From contig NC_084938.1 in the NCBI RefSeq assembly GCF_958298935.1, positions 20,441,501 through 20,505,500 on the forward strand: DNA of 64,000 nt, written 5' to 3'. The position numbers were made by a program, and so were the translations under genes. Of this stretch, positions 10,769 through 22,941 are shown piece after piece (the stretch's first letter is position 1; every line of letters starts with the position of its first letter). The DNA comes from Phragmites australis. Taxonomy: Eukaryota > Streptophyta > Magnoliopsida > Poales > Poaceae. A model generated the notes under the pieces. It was given only the letters and a program-made list of their open reading frames with translations, was not told the DNA's origin and did not search any database.

Positions 10769-11217
10769 ATGGGCGTACAGAAAGAAGAGAAGATTGGACC
10801 GAGACACCGGATTGACTCGAAGCATCGGAGGAGAGAACAAGCCCAAGCAATCGACCGTGCCACACTTAGACGAAGAACACGGCAAGCAAGCCTGAGCAAA
10901 GCTAGAACAAGTAGCCTCAAGCTCTTAGTTAGACAATACATTCTTGTAACCAGATATATTCCTGAGGGATCCCCCTTAGTGAAGATTATTGCATCCATAC
11001 AGGAGTAGGGTATTACGCCTCCGTGCGGCTCGAACCTGTCTAAACTCCAGTGCATTTACTTCCCTTTGCACTAGGTCAATCATCCCCCACCACCGGCCGT
11101 TGCATTTATTTCCACTTCCATTTATTTCTCCGACGAAATTATTCAGGATCATCCCCCAGCCGAATCTTTAAAAAGGGGTCTCTCGGGATCCCTGCGACAG
11201 GAGTTCACCCTCCGACA

Positions 11218-11464
11218 GAGATCGAATTTGAGAGACATCCAATTTCGAATCGCCACTCAAAGAACCATAAAACAATAAACCAAAAATATATATGCTTACT
11301 TTACTGCAAGGATTAATTGGGAAATTAATTTGGTGATCTCTGGAATACTTAGCCAAAATAATATAATATATATTTCCTTGATTTTATACTGGTAATAATT
11401 AGAAAAAGTTTTAATTTGGAGTGAATTTTGCTATTTTCTAAAATACTAAAACTTTGGGTGTTAC
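11218..11464 (+). repeat. 3' remnant of an older gypsy-type LTR hit by the Tat element
   Basis: AT-rich non-coding sequence ending ACTTTGGGTGTTACA. GGTGTTACA is a common 3' end of grass Tekay/Del-type LTRs. The remainder of this LTR would lie left of the Tat element, outside the window. Confidence 0.45.
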
Positions 11465-12060
11465 ACCTCCTCTGGCCGCAGGTCCTCGGTCAAGCCCTTG
11501 GCCTGAGGACCCCATGCTAGCTTCCCCTCCGCATATTGCACCTTCTACCGCCTTCGGTCGACCAAAAGTCACACTCATCCTCCCTGTTCCCATGCGTCGC
11601 TGACTGTCTTCCGGTCGTCGCCAGCCGCTGTGAGTGCCTCAAACGAGTTCCTCATCCCATGCTATTGCTCATGCTGATGACTCTCAACCGAATGGCACCA
11701 CCATTCGCCGCCGCGCAAGGGCCGCCGGTGCCACCGAAGAAGAGGAGGAAGAAGACATACATGGGCATTTTGGTCCAAAATGGCATATCTCAAAGAAATC
11801 ACAAAATTATAATAGCAGTCGTCTAATTTCGACCTTTGCAATAGTATTTTTCAAAACGTGCATATTTATAATTTCACAGTTCGAGTTACCCTTTAAACTA
11901 AGCGCTTCGTATTGAATCGCGATCACCTTCACACCTGGAGACAAAAAAAAGTAGTATTTATTCATTCAAGAGGGGAATATATGAGGTAAAGAGAAAAAAA
12001 ATGCCGGACCAGTAAAGAACAGGAAAAAGGTAATGGCGGTTCAGTTATTCTTAGCCGGGG
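11465..12060. other. Intergenic region upstream of the DCN1-like gene
   Basis: A short GC-rich stretch (about 11470-11760) with small open frames is followed by AT-rich DNA. Nothing here resembles a known protein, and no splice structure stands out. Confidence 0.4.
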
Positions 12061-12063
12061 GCT

Positions 12064-12160
12064 AAACCCTAGTTAAAAAATCAACCCTGTAAGGAAAAAA
12101 ACGAGGCCGTGATGGCCCATGTATTGAGCCGGGCCCGCACGTGGGCCGAATCCTATAAGA
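12064..12160 (+). promoter_or_regulatory. Promoter of the DCN1-like gene (telo-box, site II, G-box, TATA)
   Basis: A telo-box AAACCCTAGT lies at 12064-12073, site II-type GGCCCAT at 12114-12120, CACGTG at 12138-12143 overlapping GTGGGCC at 12141-12147, and a TATA-like CTATAAGA at 12153-12160. Telo-boxes with site II motifs mark plant genes for growth and housekeeping functions. A pyrimidine-rich leader follows, with the ATG at 12331. Confidence 0.65.
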
Positions 12161-12330
12161 AGAGAGGGCTCCACTTTGCCCCCCTCCGCCTTCCTCCCTC
12201 CTCTCCCCTCTCTGCTCCCCTCGACAGCGAACTCGAGACTCGCAACCGTGAAGAGAGAACTCGACGAGCGGAGGGGAGAAGAACGTGAGGGGAGCCGAAT
12301 CGGCGAGGGGAGAAGAAGCCAGCTGCGACC

Positions 12331-15300
12331 ATGAGGCGATCCTCGAAGAAGTCGTCGTCGTCCGCCGCGGCCGCCAGCTCCGGTAACGCCTCACCCTCGG
12401 ATCCCATCCCCCCCCCCCCCGCCTTGTTTTCTTGTTTCTTGAGCGGGTCGCGAGCTTCCTGGCGCGCGGATGGGTTCAGATTTCTATGTGCAAGATTCGA
12501 TGGGGGTGTTCTTGCCTCGAGAAGATCCAATCTCGAGGTTTGCGCCGTGCAGTAGCGCACTCGACGGTCCGATTCTTCGATGGTTGGTGGCTTGGTGTAC
12601 GGGGTTTGAATCGTGCGTCACGATATTGGTAGAGTGCGGGGTCAGATTGGGGGTTTAGCAATTTGGCGTGGTGGTATGAAAAGGTGTTGAATCTTGAATT
12701 GAATTTGATGTGAAGTTAGCCGTAGATTTGTTCTGCTGGTAACAGATTTATGTTCGCTGTAAATTTATGGCAATTGACAGGTCAGGTCCTGTTCTGAGCT
12801 ATGTTAACTGGTTTCTAAGCAAAGATAAAGAGCAGAAATTCACACTAATGACTCCATTTTACGAGTTTACTGTATCTGTTGCGATTTTTGAACTATGAGA
12901 ACCTTAGATTGCTAGGTGTAGTGTGTAAATTCTATACTTATTCCGAACTGCAGGAAGTATTTGTTAATCGTTTGCTATCATTGTGGTGGCCATGTTAGAA
13001 AAGTTTTGATGGACCCCCCCCCCCCCCTTCTTTTCTTAGTAAGTTCATGGGAATGTATTCTTTCCATAATTGAGATTAACCTAGTTTTAGTAGATTCATA
13101 CGAAATAGCAACCATCTCTTGGTATTGCTTGGTAACATTGATTTGCATGTACAGAAATCGCTAGATGAAGAATGTAGCTGTGCAATCATAAATAATAAAA
13201 GTAGATGGAGACAACATAAGTGTTAGTTCTGGTAGAAGATTAGAAGGGATTAGGGAATTTGGCGTGTTGTACCGTACCAATTAAGAAATTACATGCGTGA
13301 GGGCCCTAGTATCCCATACCCTCAAGAATGTTCAAGGTTAGCTAATTACTCCCTATTGATACCCACAAGTGTCTGGAGTATCTCATTATTGAGTGGTTTA
13401 CTTGATCCTTTTTGCCACCTCACTAATAATTCTCACTCCTTTTCATGCTGCATCATCTCCTAAGTGGCTAGTTTGCTTTTTCTCATTTGGGCAATTAGTT
13501 TACTCATGAATCTGCGGTGACTTTCTCTAATATTCAGTTATACTCCAGAAAGCCTTAATTTGACAGTTTGAGAAGCTTAAATTGAAGTTGTGTGCGTGTA
13601 ACTACAAGTTATTTAATTAATTTCACACTATTTGCCCATCAGCTTAGCTTGTGTCTTGATTGGTTTTAGTATGCATTTTCTTGGTACTACATTATCGTCA
13701 CAATATCTTGTCTTTCAAATGCGCTGGAGTAGGGGCTCCTGTGTTATCTCTTTTAGGGTATGTATATCTGAATGAATACTAAGCAAATAATTATATTTAG
13801 GTGCGGAACAAGTAAATGAAAAACAAAACAGAAAAAGAAAAGGAGTCAGTACAAACCTGACCAGCAGGAAAGCACAACGTGGTGAGCTGCACTGATTCCT
13901 TTTCTTTCTCATTTAGTTGTCTAATTGCTTGTACATATCTGTCTTGGTGTGTTAAGTGTGTGCATGCCTAAATGTCCATATGCGTGTATGTGTCCAGATG
14001 CATTTCCTGTTTGAAGTTATGTTGTTAGCCTAACCTTAAACCTTTACAGAGTGTTTTCATGTGATGTGTTCAAAACTTAAATTGATCCAGCAAATATGAC
14101 AGAGCAATATTTATACACCTTGTTCTATTCTTTGCAAGGGATGAGTGGGGCGTTATGATATTTGTAATGTTAGTCAGCTGTTTTCCTTATGTAAAGCCGT
14201 GGCTTTCTTTCTGTAATTTCTGTTTATTTTCTAATCTATCTTCTAGAAATTGAAATTACCTAATTTACACATAGTTATTGCCTTCAACTTAATTTTGACA
14301 TCTATGGTATGTGCTTCCTATTTATCTCTTTGTGGTAACATTTTCACTATTAGTTCCAGGCCCTACTAAAGCAGTTTCCAAGGAAATAGAACGGATTGAT
14401 CAACTTTTCTATACTTATGCTGATAATTCATCCGGCATGATTGAGTAAGTTTTTTCTCTGGTGATTCTCAATGCTTTGCCACGTTATTTTTGCTGCTCAT
14501 TTGGATCCTCTTTCTATTATATAGGTGACATGCTAGCTCCTAATTAGCAGACAAAAATTTGTAGCTTGGTTCGCAATTAGAAATATATAATATACAGAAC
14601 ACCACAGAGAAGCTCTAAATGTAATGGCTACTGTAGACAGAACTACAAGGTGCTTAGTGCCAACTAAGGGTGTACCGATTTTCATTTACAAGATGTTCAG
14701 CTCTCTGATAACAGTAGGGGAGGACTGTACTGAATAACAAAGGTCCACAGGAGTTGTTTGTTTCACACAACATTTTTTTCTGGATCCATTGTGATGACCA
14801 TTTGGGAGTGGTGTTCTTGGTCTAACACAATAGCATGTAGTGGTTGCCATCGACCCATAATTTACATAAGCTCATTTGCAAAGTGTTCTATTGTACTTGA
14901 TAGATATTACAAGATGTACTGTAGTTGCATGTACCTCTATGTAAGTAATTAATTTTAATTGATGTTACTTTCTTAGGTAGAGAAGCCATGTACTGTATGG
15001 CCTTTTTCCCATTGCCCACTCCATGCAACTGCCATTAAAGTTGTATGCTCTACACAACTTTGAGAGACATCATTGTACCAGTGCAAAATTACTGATTTTT
15101 TTCCCGTGTTGGAACAGCCCAGAAGGCATTGAAACACTCTGTTCTCATCTTGAAGTTTCCCATACTGATGTGAGGATTCTAATGTTAGCATGGTATGTCA
15201 TCTGTTCTCTAAAATTTCCTAATTGTTCGTCCCTTTGACAGAATACCTAATAGATGCCATATATCTTGTGTCAGGAAAATGGGGTGTGAGAAGCAAGGTT

Positions 15301-16398
15301 ATTTTACCTTGGTATGCATTACTTCTCGATTGTTCTAACTGCTTTTAATTGAAGAACTTGGTTTGTATAGACTTGTTTTATGCTTTCGAGTGTTGACTGA
15401 TAATACATACTCCTGTGTTGACAGGCGGAATGGCGAACTGGGTTGAAAGCTCTGCGAGCTGACAGTATCAATAAGCTGAATAAAGCATTCCCAGAACTGG
15501 TCCAAGAGGTGAGTTTGTCTCCCCAAATATGCAGTGGAGCATTACATGTATGTCAAAGATGTTGTAGTTTGTTGAGTGAAGAAAGTACTCCGTAATCAAG
15601 AAATTCAATCATGTGAAGTATCACAAGATATTGCCACCTTGCGATTGTAATGGAATAATGAGCTATCATCGACTGCCGATAATTTTTGTTCTAGTGTAAC
15701 TGACTTGCGGACAACTGGATCTGCTTTACAAATCCAGGTTACAAGGCCGTCCAATTTCCAGGATTTCTATACATATGCATTTCGTTATTGCCTCACAGGT
15801 AATGTTACTTGCTATTATAACTGCACATTAAAGTGATTAAAGTGGCTGCTATCTCTGTCAAACTTTAAATCTGGATCTTGTTTGCTCAGAGGATAAGAAG
15901 AAATGTATAGAAATACCAGTTGCTTGTGAGTTGCTGAATCTAGTATTGGGCTTGCAGTTCCGCCCCCAGGTTGACAAGCTTAATAATTACCTCAAGGTAA
16001 TGGTTACTGATTTTTTGATTTTTTGTTTTCTTCATCCCTTAATTTTGTGGGCTCGTATTTGCTTAATCAGCATGCTTTTTTAACTGTATGTTTCAGTGCC
16101 AAAACGAGTACAAGGTGATAAACATGGACCAGTGGATGGGATTTCTTCGGTTCTGCAATGAGGTCATGTTTTAAACATCCTACTGTTTTGCAGCATTTCA
16201 TGTTTTTTTTTTGGAATAGCTAAACCTTATAATCCTATTTACCAGATTTAGCATTTTCTTTCAGCCGTCATTCACACTTCACATTCACTTTTTCTAATGC
16301 AGATAAACTTCCCATCACTTGACAATTATGATTCAGACCTTGCTTGGCCTTTGATTCTAGACAATTTTGTTGAATGGCTACGAGAAAATAAAAGTTAG
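12331..16398 (+). CDS. DCN1-like protein (defective in cullin neddylation, PONY domain), nine exons
   Basis: Proteins of this family promote transfer of NEDD8 from its E2 to cullins, activating cullin-RING ubiquitin ligases. Exons: 12331-12382, 14360-14444, 15118-15192, 15275-15311, 15425-15508, 15738-15798, 15890-15996, 16097-16162, 16303-16398. All introns are GT-AG and every junction keeps the frame, giving 220 residues. A Ser/Ala-rich N-terminus is followed by the PONY (DUF298) domain from about residue 27 to the end, with landmarks MIDPEGIETLCSHLEV, RILMLAWKMGCEKQGYF, RPSNFQDFYTYAFRYCL, VINMDQWMGF and AWPLILDNFVEWL. The family's D-A-D surface patch fits Asp178, Ala203 and Asp209. There is no UBA domain at the N-terminus, unlike longer DCN1 proteins, so it belongs with the short plant form. 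The gene appears intact. Confidence 0.95.
12383..14359 (+). other. Long first intron of the DCN1-like gene
   Basis: The 1977-bp intron has donor GGTAAC and acceptor TTCCAGG. It contains C-runs near 12411-12420 and at 13014-13027 and is otherwise AT-rich. I see no nested gene or recognisable transposon in it. Confidence 0.75.
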
Positions 16399-17394
16399 CT
16401 CTTCTATTCCAGTTGGATGAAGATGTCATCCAAAATGTAATATTCAAGAATGTAGGTGGACTATATCTCCTTGTTTCAGTTTGTATGCATGAATCTTTGC
16501 TCACCCATTTGTGTACTTTCACAGTAGTGTGCTTTGATAACTCGTGAAGTTGCATGTTATCCCAACTTCTGTACCATTTTAATGATCATGAGTTGATGTG
16601 TGTGTGTGGTATATATGGCAACTAGTAAAAACAATAACTCCAATATTTGCAAGCATGTGTACTAAGCAAGATTCCCATTATTTTTTCTTTTGCATGTAGT
16701 TGCTTACAACTCTCTAGTCTCATGCCTGTTTGTATATGTTGTAATTTCAGCACCTCGGATGCTTTGGAGGATGCAGATTCAGCTTGTTTCTGATTGCTAC
16801 GGTGGAGGCTGGTTCCAGAAATCATCATCAAATCGCCTTCTCATGTTTTTTTTGCTTAATGCATTTTTGAAACTGGAAACGGTCTGCATAGATGTCATCT
16901 AGAAATTTTGCATCAACGTCCTCTACATTTGTTGGCTCTGTTATATTCAATGAGTTCTGGTATAGTTTTAAGAGCTTGCAAGTTCCAAATTTTCTGGAAG
17001 GCATTGCCTCAACGAGCCTGTCCGCATGTATGGGTGCTGTGTGTTCTTATTTTTCCCCTGTTTCGGTTGTACAGGTAAAGCCATGCTTATCAACATCAGC
17101 AGGCAGCAAACAGCTCTTGATGTCTGTAGTTTTTATGTGAAATGAAGTTTCAAAGATTGATTTTTTTAGGGTGGAAAAACTGTCTGAGCTTATCTACTTT
17201 GTGTGTGCGTGTCGATGATTTTTGACACGTTGAAGGTTTGGGTGTGAAACAGAAAGGGTACTCCCAAGCTGAACCTAGAACTCCGTTTTGGTATATTCTC
17301 AAGGATGGAAAACCCTGAAAGCAGTTTGGTTAGGTTGGGGGGGGGGGGGGGGCGCAGAGCAGAGCAGAATCACAAATCTGTTGTTTTAGTGAAG
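16399..17394 (+). other. 3' UTR and downstream flank of the DCN1-like gene
   Basis: No coding exon is supported after the TAG at 16396-16398. A possible splice acceptor (TTGTAATTTCAG, ending 16750) is followed by about 130 bp of exon-like sequence, which could be a 3'-UTR exon. A run of 15 G lies at 17338-17352, just before the copia LTR. Confidence 0.4.
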
Positions 17395-17760
17395 TGTAAA
17401 CAGAGTGATTGAGAGAATAAAGAATTGAGAGATTCATTTATTTCATTAATTTGGTCATACATTTATACATGATGAAGAGACGAGATAATACCTATTCAGA
17501 AGGATACCTTCTGAACAGGCACCTCCCTGTATAGAGGTACATCCAACTGTTATGTCGGATTGATCACCGTCGTAACACTCCAATATCAATGAGGATATCT
17601 GTATAAATTAAATAGAATGTTATGTCCGATTGACCATCTTCGTAACACTCCAATATCAATGTGGATATCTGTATAAATTAAATAGAATGTTTCTTAAAAA
17701 AACCTGTGGAAAAAATATGAGAAAAAGTATAATTGTAATATGCCATTGAAAACTCATTTG
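17395..17760 (-). repeat. LTR remnant of the decayed copia element
   Basis: It begins on + with TGTAAACAGAGTGATTGAGA, which matches 29550 onward in order and spacing. It includes a tandem duplication at 17549-17690. The right edge is uncertain. Confidence 0.5.
17549..17690 (-). repeat. Two tandem 70-bp units inside the copia LTR remnant
   Basis: GTTATGTCSGATTGA...AAATTAAATAGAAT is present twice, starting at 17549 and 17619, with few differences. A related but shorter duplication occurs in the homologous LTR fragment at 29672. Confidence 0.85.
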
Positions 17761-18299
17761 AAACTTAGAGAAAATGATATAACATATATATATATATGCT
17801 TATATTGATATTGTCTTGTTAAAAACCTTATATGATAAATGTTGATAGAAAAAACTCATAAAAGAAAAGACTGTAATATTTATAATCTAATGATTATTAA
17901 CATGCTACATATCATAGGAGTTTATTCCTCTTGAACTTTGAATGAAAAATATATTAGTAAAGATTTTATGAATAAATCTGTAAGATTATCATTTGTAAAG
18001 TATTTATCTCCTTATTTTTTGTAATTCAGGAGGTTAAAATAATTTTGAAGCAATATGATTTGTGATATTGCTCTTTATATAACATGTACGCATTTCAATA
18101 ATACAAGCAATATAATCTTTATAGATAATGGTAGATAATTATGATAAATCAATACAACATGATTCTTGTATGTACGTTAATTATTCTGTGAAGCTATACA
18201 CATTCATGTGATGCATCATATAATTATTTTCAGAACGATTAATAGAGGTAGCCATGAGAGTCTGGTTTTAATGACTTCTATTAAAAGACTTTTCCACCA

Positions 18300-19420
18300 T
18301 TTAAGAATATAAAGTCTGTCTGTTATCTGATATTATAGGGATACGACAGGTCTTGGGTTTTCTGATAGAATAAACCAAGATCTCTTATACCTTGAGGATA
18401 TCCTTTACTGCTACCTAATGTTATTTTGTTGGAGTTGCGCTATATTTAGCTAGTAAGTTATCTGTAAATACAATTAGACATGTTGTAATTTGCAAAATAT
18501 ATTAGGGCTTTAAGGATACTGAGATATGAAATTTCAGATCCTAATATCTTTTTATTATCATCCTGGGATTTGAATGGATCTTTATCCATATTAAGGGGTT
18601 GAATGATCATAGGTATTTTGATGGATAAGATATATCTATATTGAATTTCTTCAATATCTTCTAGTATATGCAGATTAGTATACAAGTATTTCTAAGCAAA
18701 TATGCTTAAGATGTAGATTTAAGCAAAATTTGATTTACCCAAATCTTTCACCTCAAATTCTATCTTAAGATGATTGCATGTTTCTTGTGTATTTTTGATG
18801 ATATGGAGATCATCTATATATACTAAGATGATACAAAATTTAATTGAGAATTTATTTATAAATATATGTGAGTAATCATCATTATTTGAGTAACTCTTCT
18901 GCAGAAGGAACTCATTTAGTCAGTTTGTACCATATTTTACACGATTGTTTTAAGCCATAGAGTGATTTTATACGATACATGTTACGATTTATTTTGCAAT
19001 TCAGAATTTTAAGCCCTTCAGAGACTTTCATATTATTTCTGAATCAAGTAATCAGATTCGACCAATAATATTAAATATCAGAACGTTACTCCACTCATAA
19101 CTAGACGTTATGTTACATCAAATCAATGTTAGTCTTTGTGTTAAACCTTATGCTACAAGCATCGCTTTGTATCTCACCACCTCATTATTTTCATTCCGTT
19201 TGCGGATGAAAACCCATTTTGATCCTATTGGGAAGGTATCTTAGGGACTAAATATTACTAATATAAATACCCCTCTTTTCTTAAGCAAGTATAATTCTGG
19301 CTCAATTGGCTTCTTCCATTTGATCCAGTCCGAGCGCTTCAAGCACTCTACCATGGTCTTTAATTCTGGATCTACCTTAAGGTTTTTGGCTATTTTGAGA
19401 ATAAATAAATGTTGACAATC
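18300..19420 (-). pseudogene. Copia reverse transcriptase remnant
   Basis: On the minus strand, an early part near 19300-19370 reads like the start of copia reverse transcriptase (MVECLKRSDWIKWKKPIEPE). A later part at 18458-18685 carries KIPMIIQPLNMDKDPF and ILGSEISYLSILKALIYFAN. The latter matches the conserved block that follows the polymerase domain in TNT1-94-type polyproteins. Intervening frames are broken by stops and indels, and no catalytic YxDD box could be read with confidence. Confidence 0.65.
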
Positions 19421-20412
19421 ATAATCTTTCTATTATGTGATTCTTCTGAATTGATATGATTTGTGGATATTTTATTTACCCCTTCTAACTCCTTGTAATT
19501 TCTCACGACAATGAAGTTAGGGTGTTCCGATATCCCAGCACCTAAAGTATTGCGCACATTTGTGTTGGGTCTTGGATATTGAGCATCCGTAGGCCTTGGA
19601 TATTAAATATCTGTAAGGTGTCTAAAACTTTAGGTTGCTTTGCATTTACTATTTTGAAAGTAAACTTTCTTTATTTCTGCGGATGCTTTTAACAAGCAAT
19701 GTCCCTTATGATGGTACTTCTCTCCATCTTATATTTATTTGGGAGTTGAGTGATTTTATTTGGTACCTCCACTCCTTCTAGCACATTAAGTGCTGGGATA
19801 TGATTTAGTGACACCTTTGTTTGTTAGTAAATGAATATGTTACATATATGCAATGTGTTATAAATTTATTAATCCTTGAATTTCTTGTTTGGATTCTTTA
19901 GTACGTCGATCTAAGGGCTGAATGCATGTGACATTCTAATTTATTTCCTAACATTCTTTATGGTACTTGTGATCTCCCATAATGCTTAGAAATTATCCTC
20001 ATCAACGTATCAGGCTATGAATATGTCCCCTATCAGGGGCTCAAAGTATTTTATGATTGACGAAAAATATACCTCATATAGATCCTCAATTTTCTGTGAT
20101 TGCCTATTGATGTATGATGCGGTGGTGATATCGGTACGTATATAGTGTAACCAACTTTTCGTAGATGGAAATACTTATTTGATATTCATGTACTAACTGC
20201 AACAGGAAACCGTGTGATATGAAGTTGGTCTTATTTGAATTAAATATGCGCCGTGTAAGACCTCATAACTTCCAACATGAGGTTGGTTAATTGCAATTCT
20301 GAAATAATGATTGTGCAATTAATTTAATTTCTCTTTGATGAGATATTTCAGCTAGACCATTTAGAGTGTGCACATAAGGTACTAAATGCTCAATGTTAAT
20401 GCCTAAGGGCAT

Positions 20413-20900
20413 TCAATAATAATTAAAAGCTCGTGAAGTGAATTCAACAAAATTATCCATTTCAATGGATATTATCCTGTGTTCAAGATAATTTGCTCTT
20501 AATTTGGTAATTTGAGCAAGAAATTTATGGATGCGTCTATGAGCACCATAAAGTACCTTAATGGCTAAGATAATTTCTAAATAAGGCCAAATATATCTCC
20601 TTAAATGCATTAAGGAAATTAAGTAACTCATTTTTAATTTTAAGGTAAAAGGGTCTTAAAATTAATTTCCCTGTGGCACATGTGGTGCACACAAAATCTA
20701 AGGATTTTAGAAATTTTGCAACATTGATGTTGTGACCAATAGAATTACTGATAATTTTCTTATCATCCGTAAACCAGGATGACCAAGGTGACATATTCTG
20801 AAAAATTATCTTGAACACACGATGTGATACAAGATTGATGTATGTATGATGCAATCCAGATTATAGGAAAGAAATTTTCTCAAGCATTTGCTTGTCATAT
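20413..20900 (-). pseudogene. Copia GAG-pre-integrase / integrase remnant
   Basis: Two overlapping minus-strand frames (20558-20854 and 20413-20631) read FLKSLDFVCTTCATGKLILR followed by YLKIKNE, then KLRANYLEHRIISIEMDNFV and EFTSRAFNYY. These are the zinc-binding and core segments of copia integrase in the right order. The change of frame between them marks an indel. It once inserted the element DNA and is no longer functional. Confidence 0.65.
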
Positions 20901-21489
20901 CCATTGGGTTTGGTGAGAAATATTCATCACCATTCTTAGTTTGCCATATGAAAACTATTTAGACTGATGTCTTTATAACTGAATAAGGTATGAGTTAAAT
21001 CAGGATATAAGAGGGCATCTATGATCATTAAGTATGTACACATAGAGAGAATAATTGTGGTTCAATTCAAATCCATAATTAACATATCATGTTTAGCGAT
21101 GATCATAGTATTTTCATGTTTTAGAGTGTGGAAATATTTTTTCTTCCGAAAAATTATGTTAGTGGTACAACTTTCCACTAAACAAATTTCTTCTTCCATT
21201 TGATTGCATCCTATAAAATTTCTATATATATTAGAGGAAATTCAGTAGGAATTTAACTCATATATAGAATACATACAATGCTAATTTTCTTGAGTATCAT
21301 GTCTTGAGAGACACTATTTTATATAGTGATATATAATATACAATATCACATAGAATAATAGTAGGTATATGACATTTAGGGGATGATTAGAAGACTAATA
21401 GTGGTCTCCCAACGTATCTTGGGAAATAAAGTCCACAAGCATATCATTTACACTAAGGATATCTTTCTCCTTTTTTCAGACCAAATCAT

Positions 21490-22400
21490 TGTTCTCCATC
21501 AGAGAAATGGTTGAAGAACAGTCTACTATCTGGTTGTGCATTGAAGTGAGCTTCAAGCTTATCCCCTTTAAATTGCTTGGTTTTCCCAATATATTTGAGA
21601 TACAAATAGACCCAAAGTTAGGTAACCTAGTATTTGTTTGTACGATAATTCTTACATCTATGCCATTGACAAACTTGAGGGTTGTTTATATTATCATTTC
21701 TGTTGAAATGATATTTGCATTGTGCAATTCCACTCATTTTGTGCATGTTGGAAACCTTCACTTTGCCTTGGATGTCTTGTTGTACCGTTTATTGCCACAA
21801 AATTTTGTATCCTAAGTGTTAGCATGTATAAGGAAAGGGCGCTACACCTATTGGGTGATTTTGATGATGATGATATTGTTGTTGCAATATCTGCAATGAT
21901 TGATGAAAAGTGTATAAAATTTTCACAATCATCTGAAATGGTGTGATCACAAAATCTCAACATAGAACAAATTTTGTCAACTCGAGAGTTATAATATGCA
22001 ATGGATTGAAGGTCCAAAAAGCAAAGAAAAGACCATTCACGTTGAGTTTCATTTAGGATAACAAATTTTTATTGCTCATAATGCTCCTTGATGGAGTTCC
22101 AAAGAGCGAGTGAATCGTTCTCCATTAAATACTCGTATTTGATATTTGAACAGAGGTGATGCAATAAAAATGCAAACTTGCACATTTTTAATGCTCAGGA
22201 ATAAAATTGGCATTCTTTGTTGGTGGAGTTATGATGGCAATATATTTTCGGATAGTCAAAGTTATGTTGACATCCATGGCCCAAGTTAAGTAATTATTGT
22301 CATCCAATGCAAGTTATGTGAATTCCTTTGTAGAAATATTATCCATGTCTCACATGAAATACCATGAATTTAATTAATTTATCATGAGAGTAAATTAAAT
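21490..22400 (-). pseudogene. Copia gag-like remnant
   Basis: Short minus-strand frames (for example 21694-22017) lie where gag is expected upstream of integrase. Similarity is only positional and compositional. A cysteine- and histidine-containing stretch (ALHLLGDF-type words appear on the opposite strand) is not a reliable zinc knuckle. This assignment is inferred from context. Confidence 0.3.
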
Positions 22401-22540
22401 AACATGGAAGTGTTGTACTAATGCAAAATTAAAAATCAATATGAGTATTGAATTATTATTTGATGTAGACCTTCACGACAAGCGAAATATTCACTGTTAA
22501 TGTATCATACTTTACTTCTGAAGCGCCTCGGGTCATCCTC

Positions 22541-22936
22541 GTTGCTAAAAACTTTATTATACCAGTTCATGTATTAGCCGCTGGTAAATACAAGTCTTAC
22601 AATAAGTGATATCATAGTCATACAATAAAGGAAGTGGTGAAATAAATCCACCAAACTAATAATACATAAAGGGCTCCGCAAAGGCTCGCGAGCAACATAG
22701 TCCAAATCACCAGAGGGCACAACATGATTAGCATGGGGGCATGCCATTCCATAGGCAACTCAGGTGCGGACGCGACCAAGATTTATTCATCAGCCTCACC
22801 CTTGATACAGGTGAAGTCTGACTCTTCCTCTGAAATTGTAAGCAAGGGTGAATACAAATATACTCATCAAGTCTCAACCCTTGCCCTACATCAAGGAGTA
22901 TAAATACATGCATACAGTATTGACAAGAGTACGACT
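22541..22936 (-). repeat. Gypsy (Tekay/RIRE3-like) LTR fragment
   Basis: The words CTCTGAAATTGTAAGCAAGGG and GGTGAATACAAATATACTCA resemble the GTGAGTACGAAGGCACTC region of the Tekay-like LTR near 48130. Ends are not defined. It lies between the decayed copia and the CRM-like LTR. Confidence 0.35.
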
Positions 22937-22941
22937 ACAAT

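Larger units (their letters stand above)
1..11217 (+). mobile_element. Tat-lineage Ty3/gypsy retrotransposon (Huck/RIRE2-like), 5' part outside window
   Basis: The window opens inside gag-pol of a large gypsy element. The order seen is aspartic protease, reverse transcriptase, RNase H, a second RNase H of the archaeal type, integrase, a non-coding spacer, a long antisense ORF, a polypurine-like tract and a 3' LTR. The extra RNase H and the antisense ORF are known hallmarks of grass Tat-group elements. The LTR starts TGTCGG and ends CCGACA, an inverted pair. Several stops and frameshifts make this copy non-autonomous. The 5' LTR and primer-binding site are not in the window, so age and target duplication cannot be read. 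The Huck/RIRE2 label is a recollection of the LTR start and is less certain than the Tat assignment. Confidence 0.88.
9732..11217 (+). repeat. 3' LTR of the Tat element
   Basis: The LTR starts TGTCGGTGTATCAGGAACCG and ends CCCTCCGACA, giving TG..CA ends inside a TGTCGG/CCGACA inverted pair, length 1486 bp. It contains six hairpin-forming repeats (9839-10285), a TATA-like ATAAAAGG at 10761-10768, and an AT-rich 3' part suited to polyadenylation. The end was placed by the terminal inverted repeat, as no second LTR is available for comparison. Confidence 0.75.
17395..22540 (-). mobile_element. Heavily decayed Ty1/copia retrotransposon (TNT1-94-like)
   Basis: Minus-strand fragments occur in copia order from right to left: gag-like (about 22.4-21.5 kb), GAG-pre-integrase and integrase (about 20.9-20.4 kb), reverse transcriptase (about 19.4-18.4 kb), then an LTR remnant at the left end from 17395. 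The LTR remnant is recognised because a second copy of the same family occurs at 29550. Frames are broken throughout, so the copy is old. The right boundary is approximate and no 5' LTR could be defined. Confidence 0.7.

Noticed and set aside
17395..22540. Small plus-strand frames (for example 21489-21815) as host genes
   Set aside because: They lie opposite copia fragments in very AT-rich decayed sequence and show no family motifs or splice structure.
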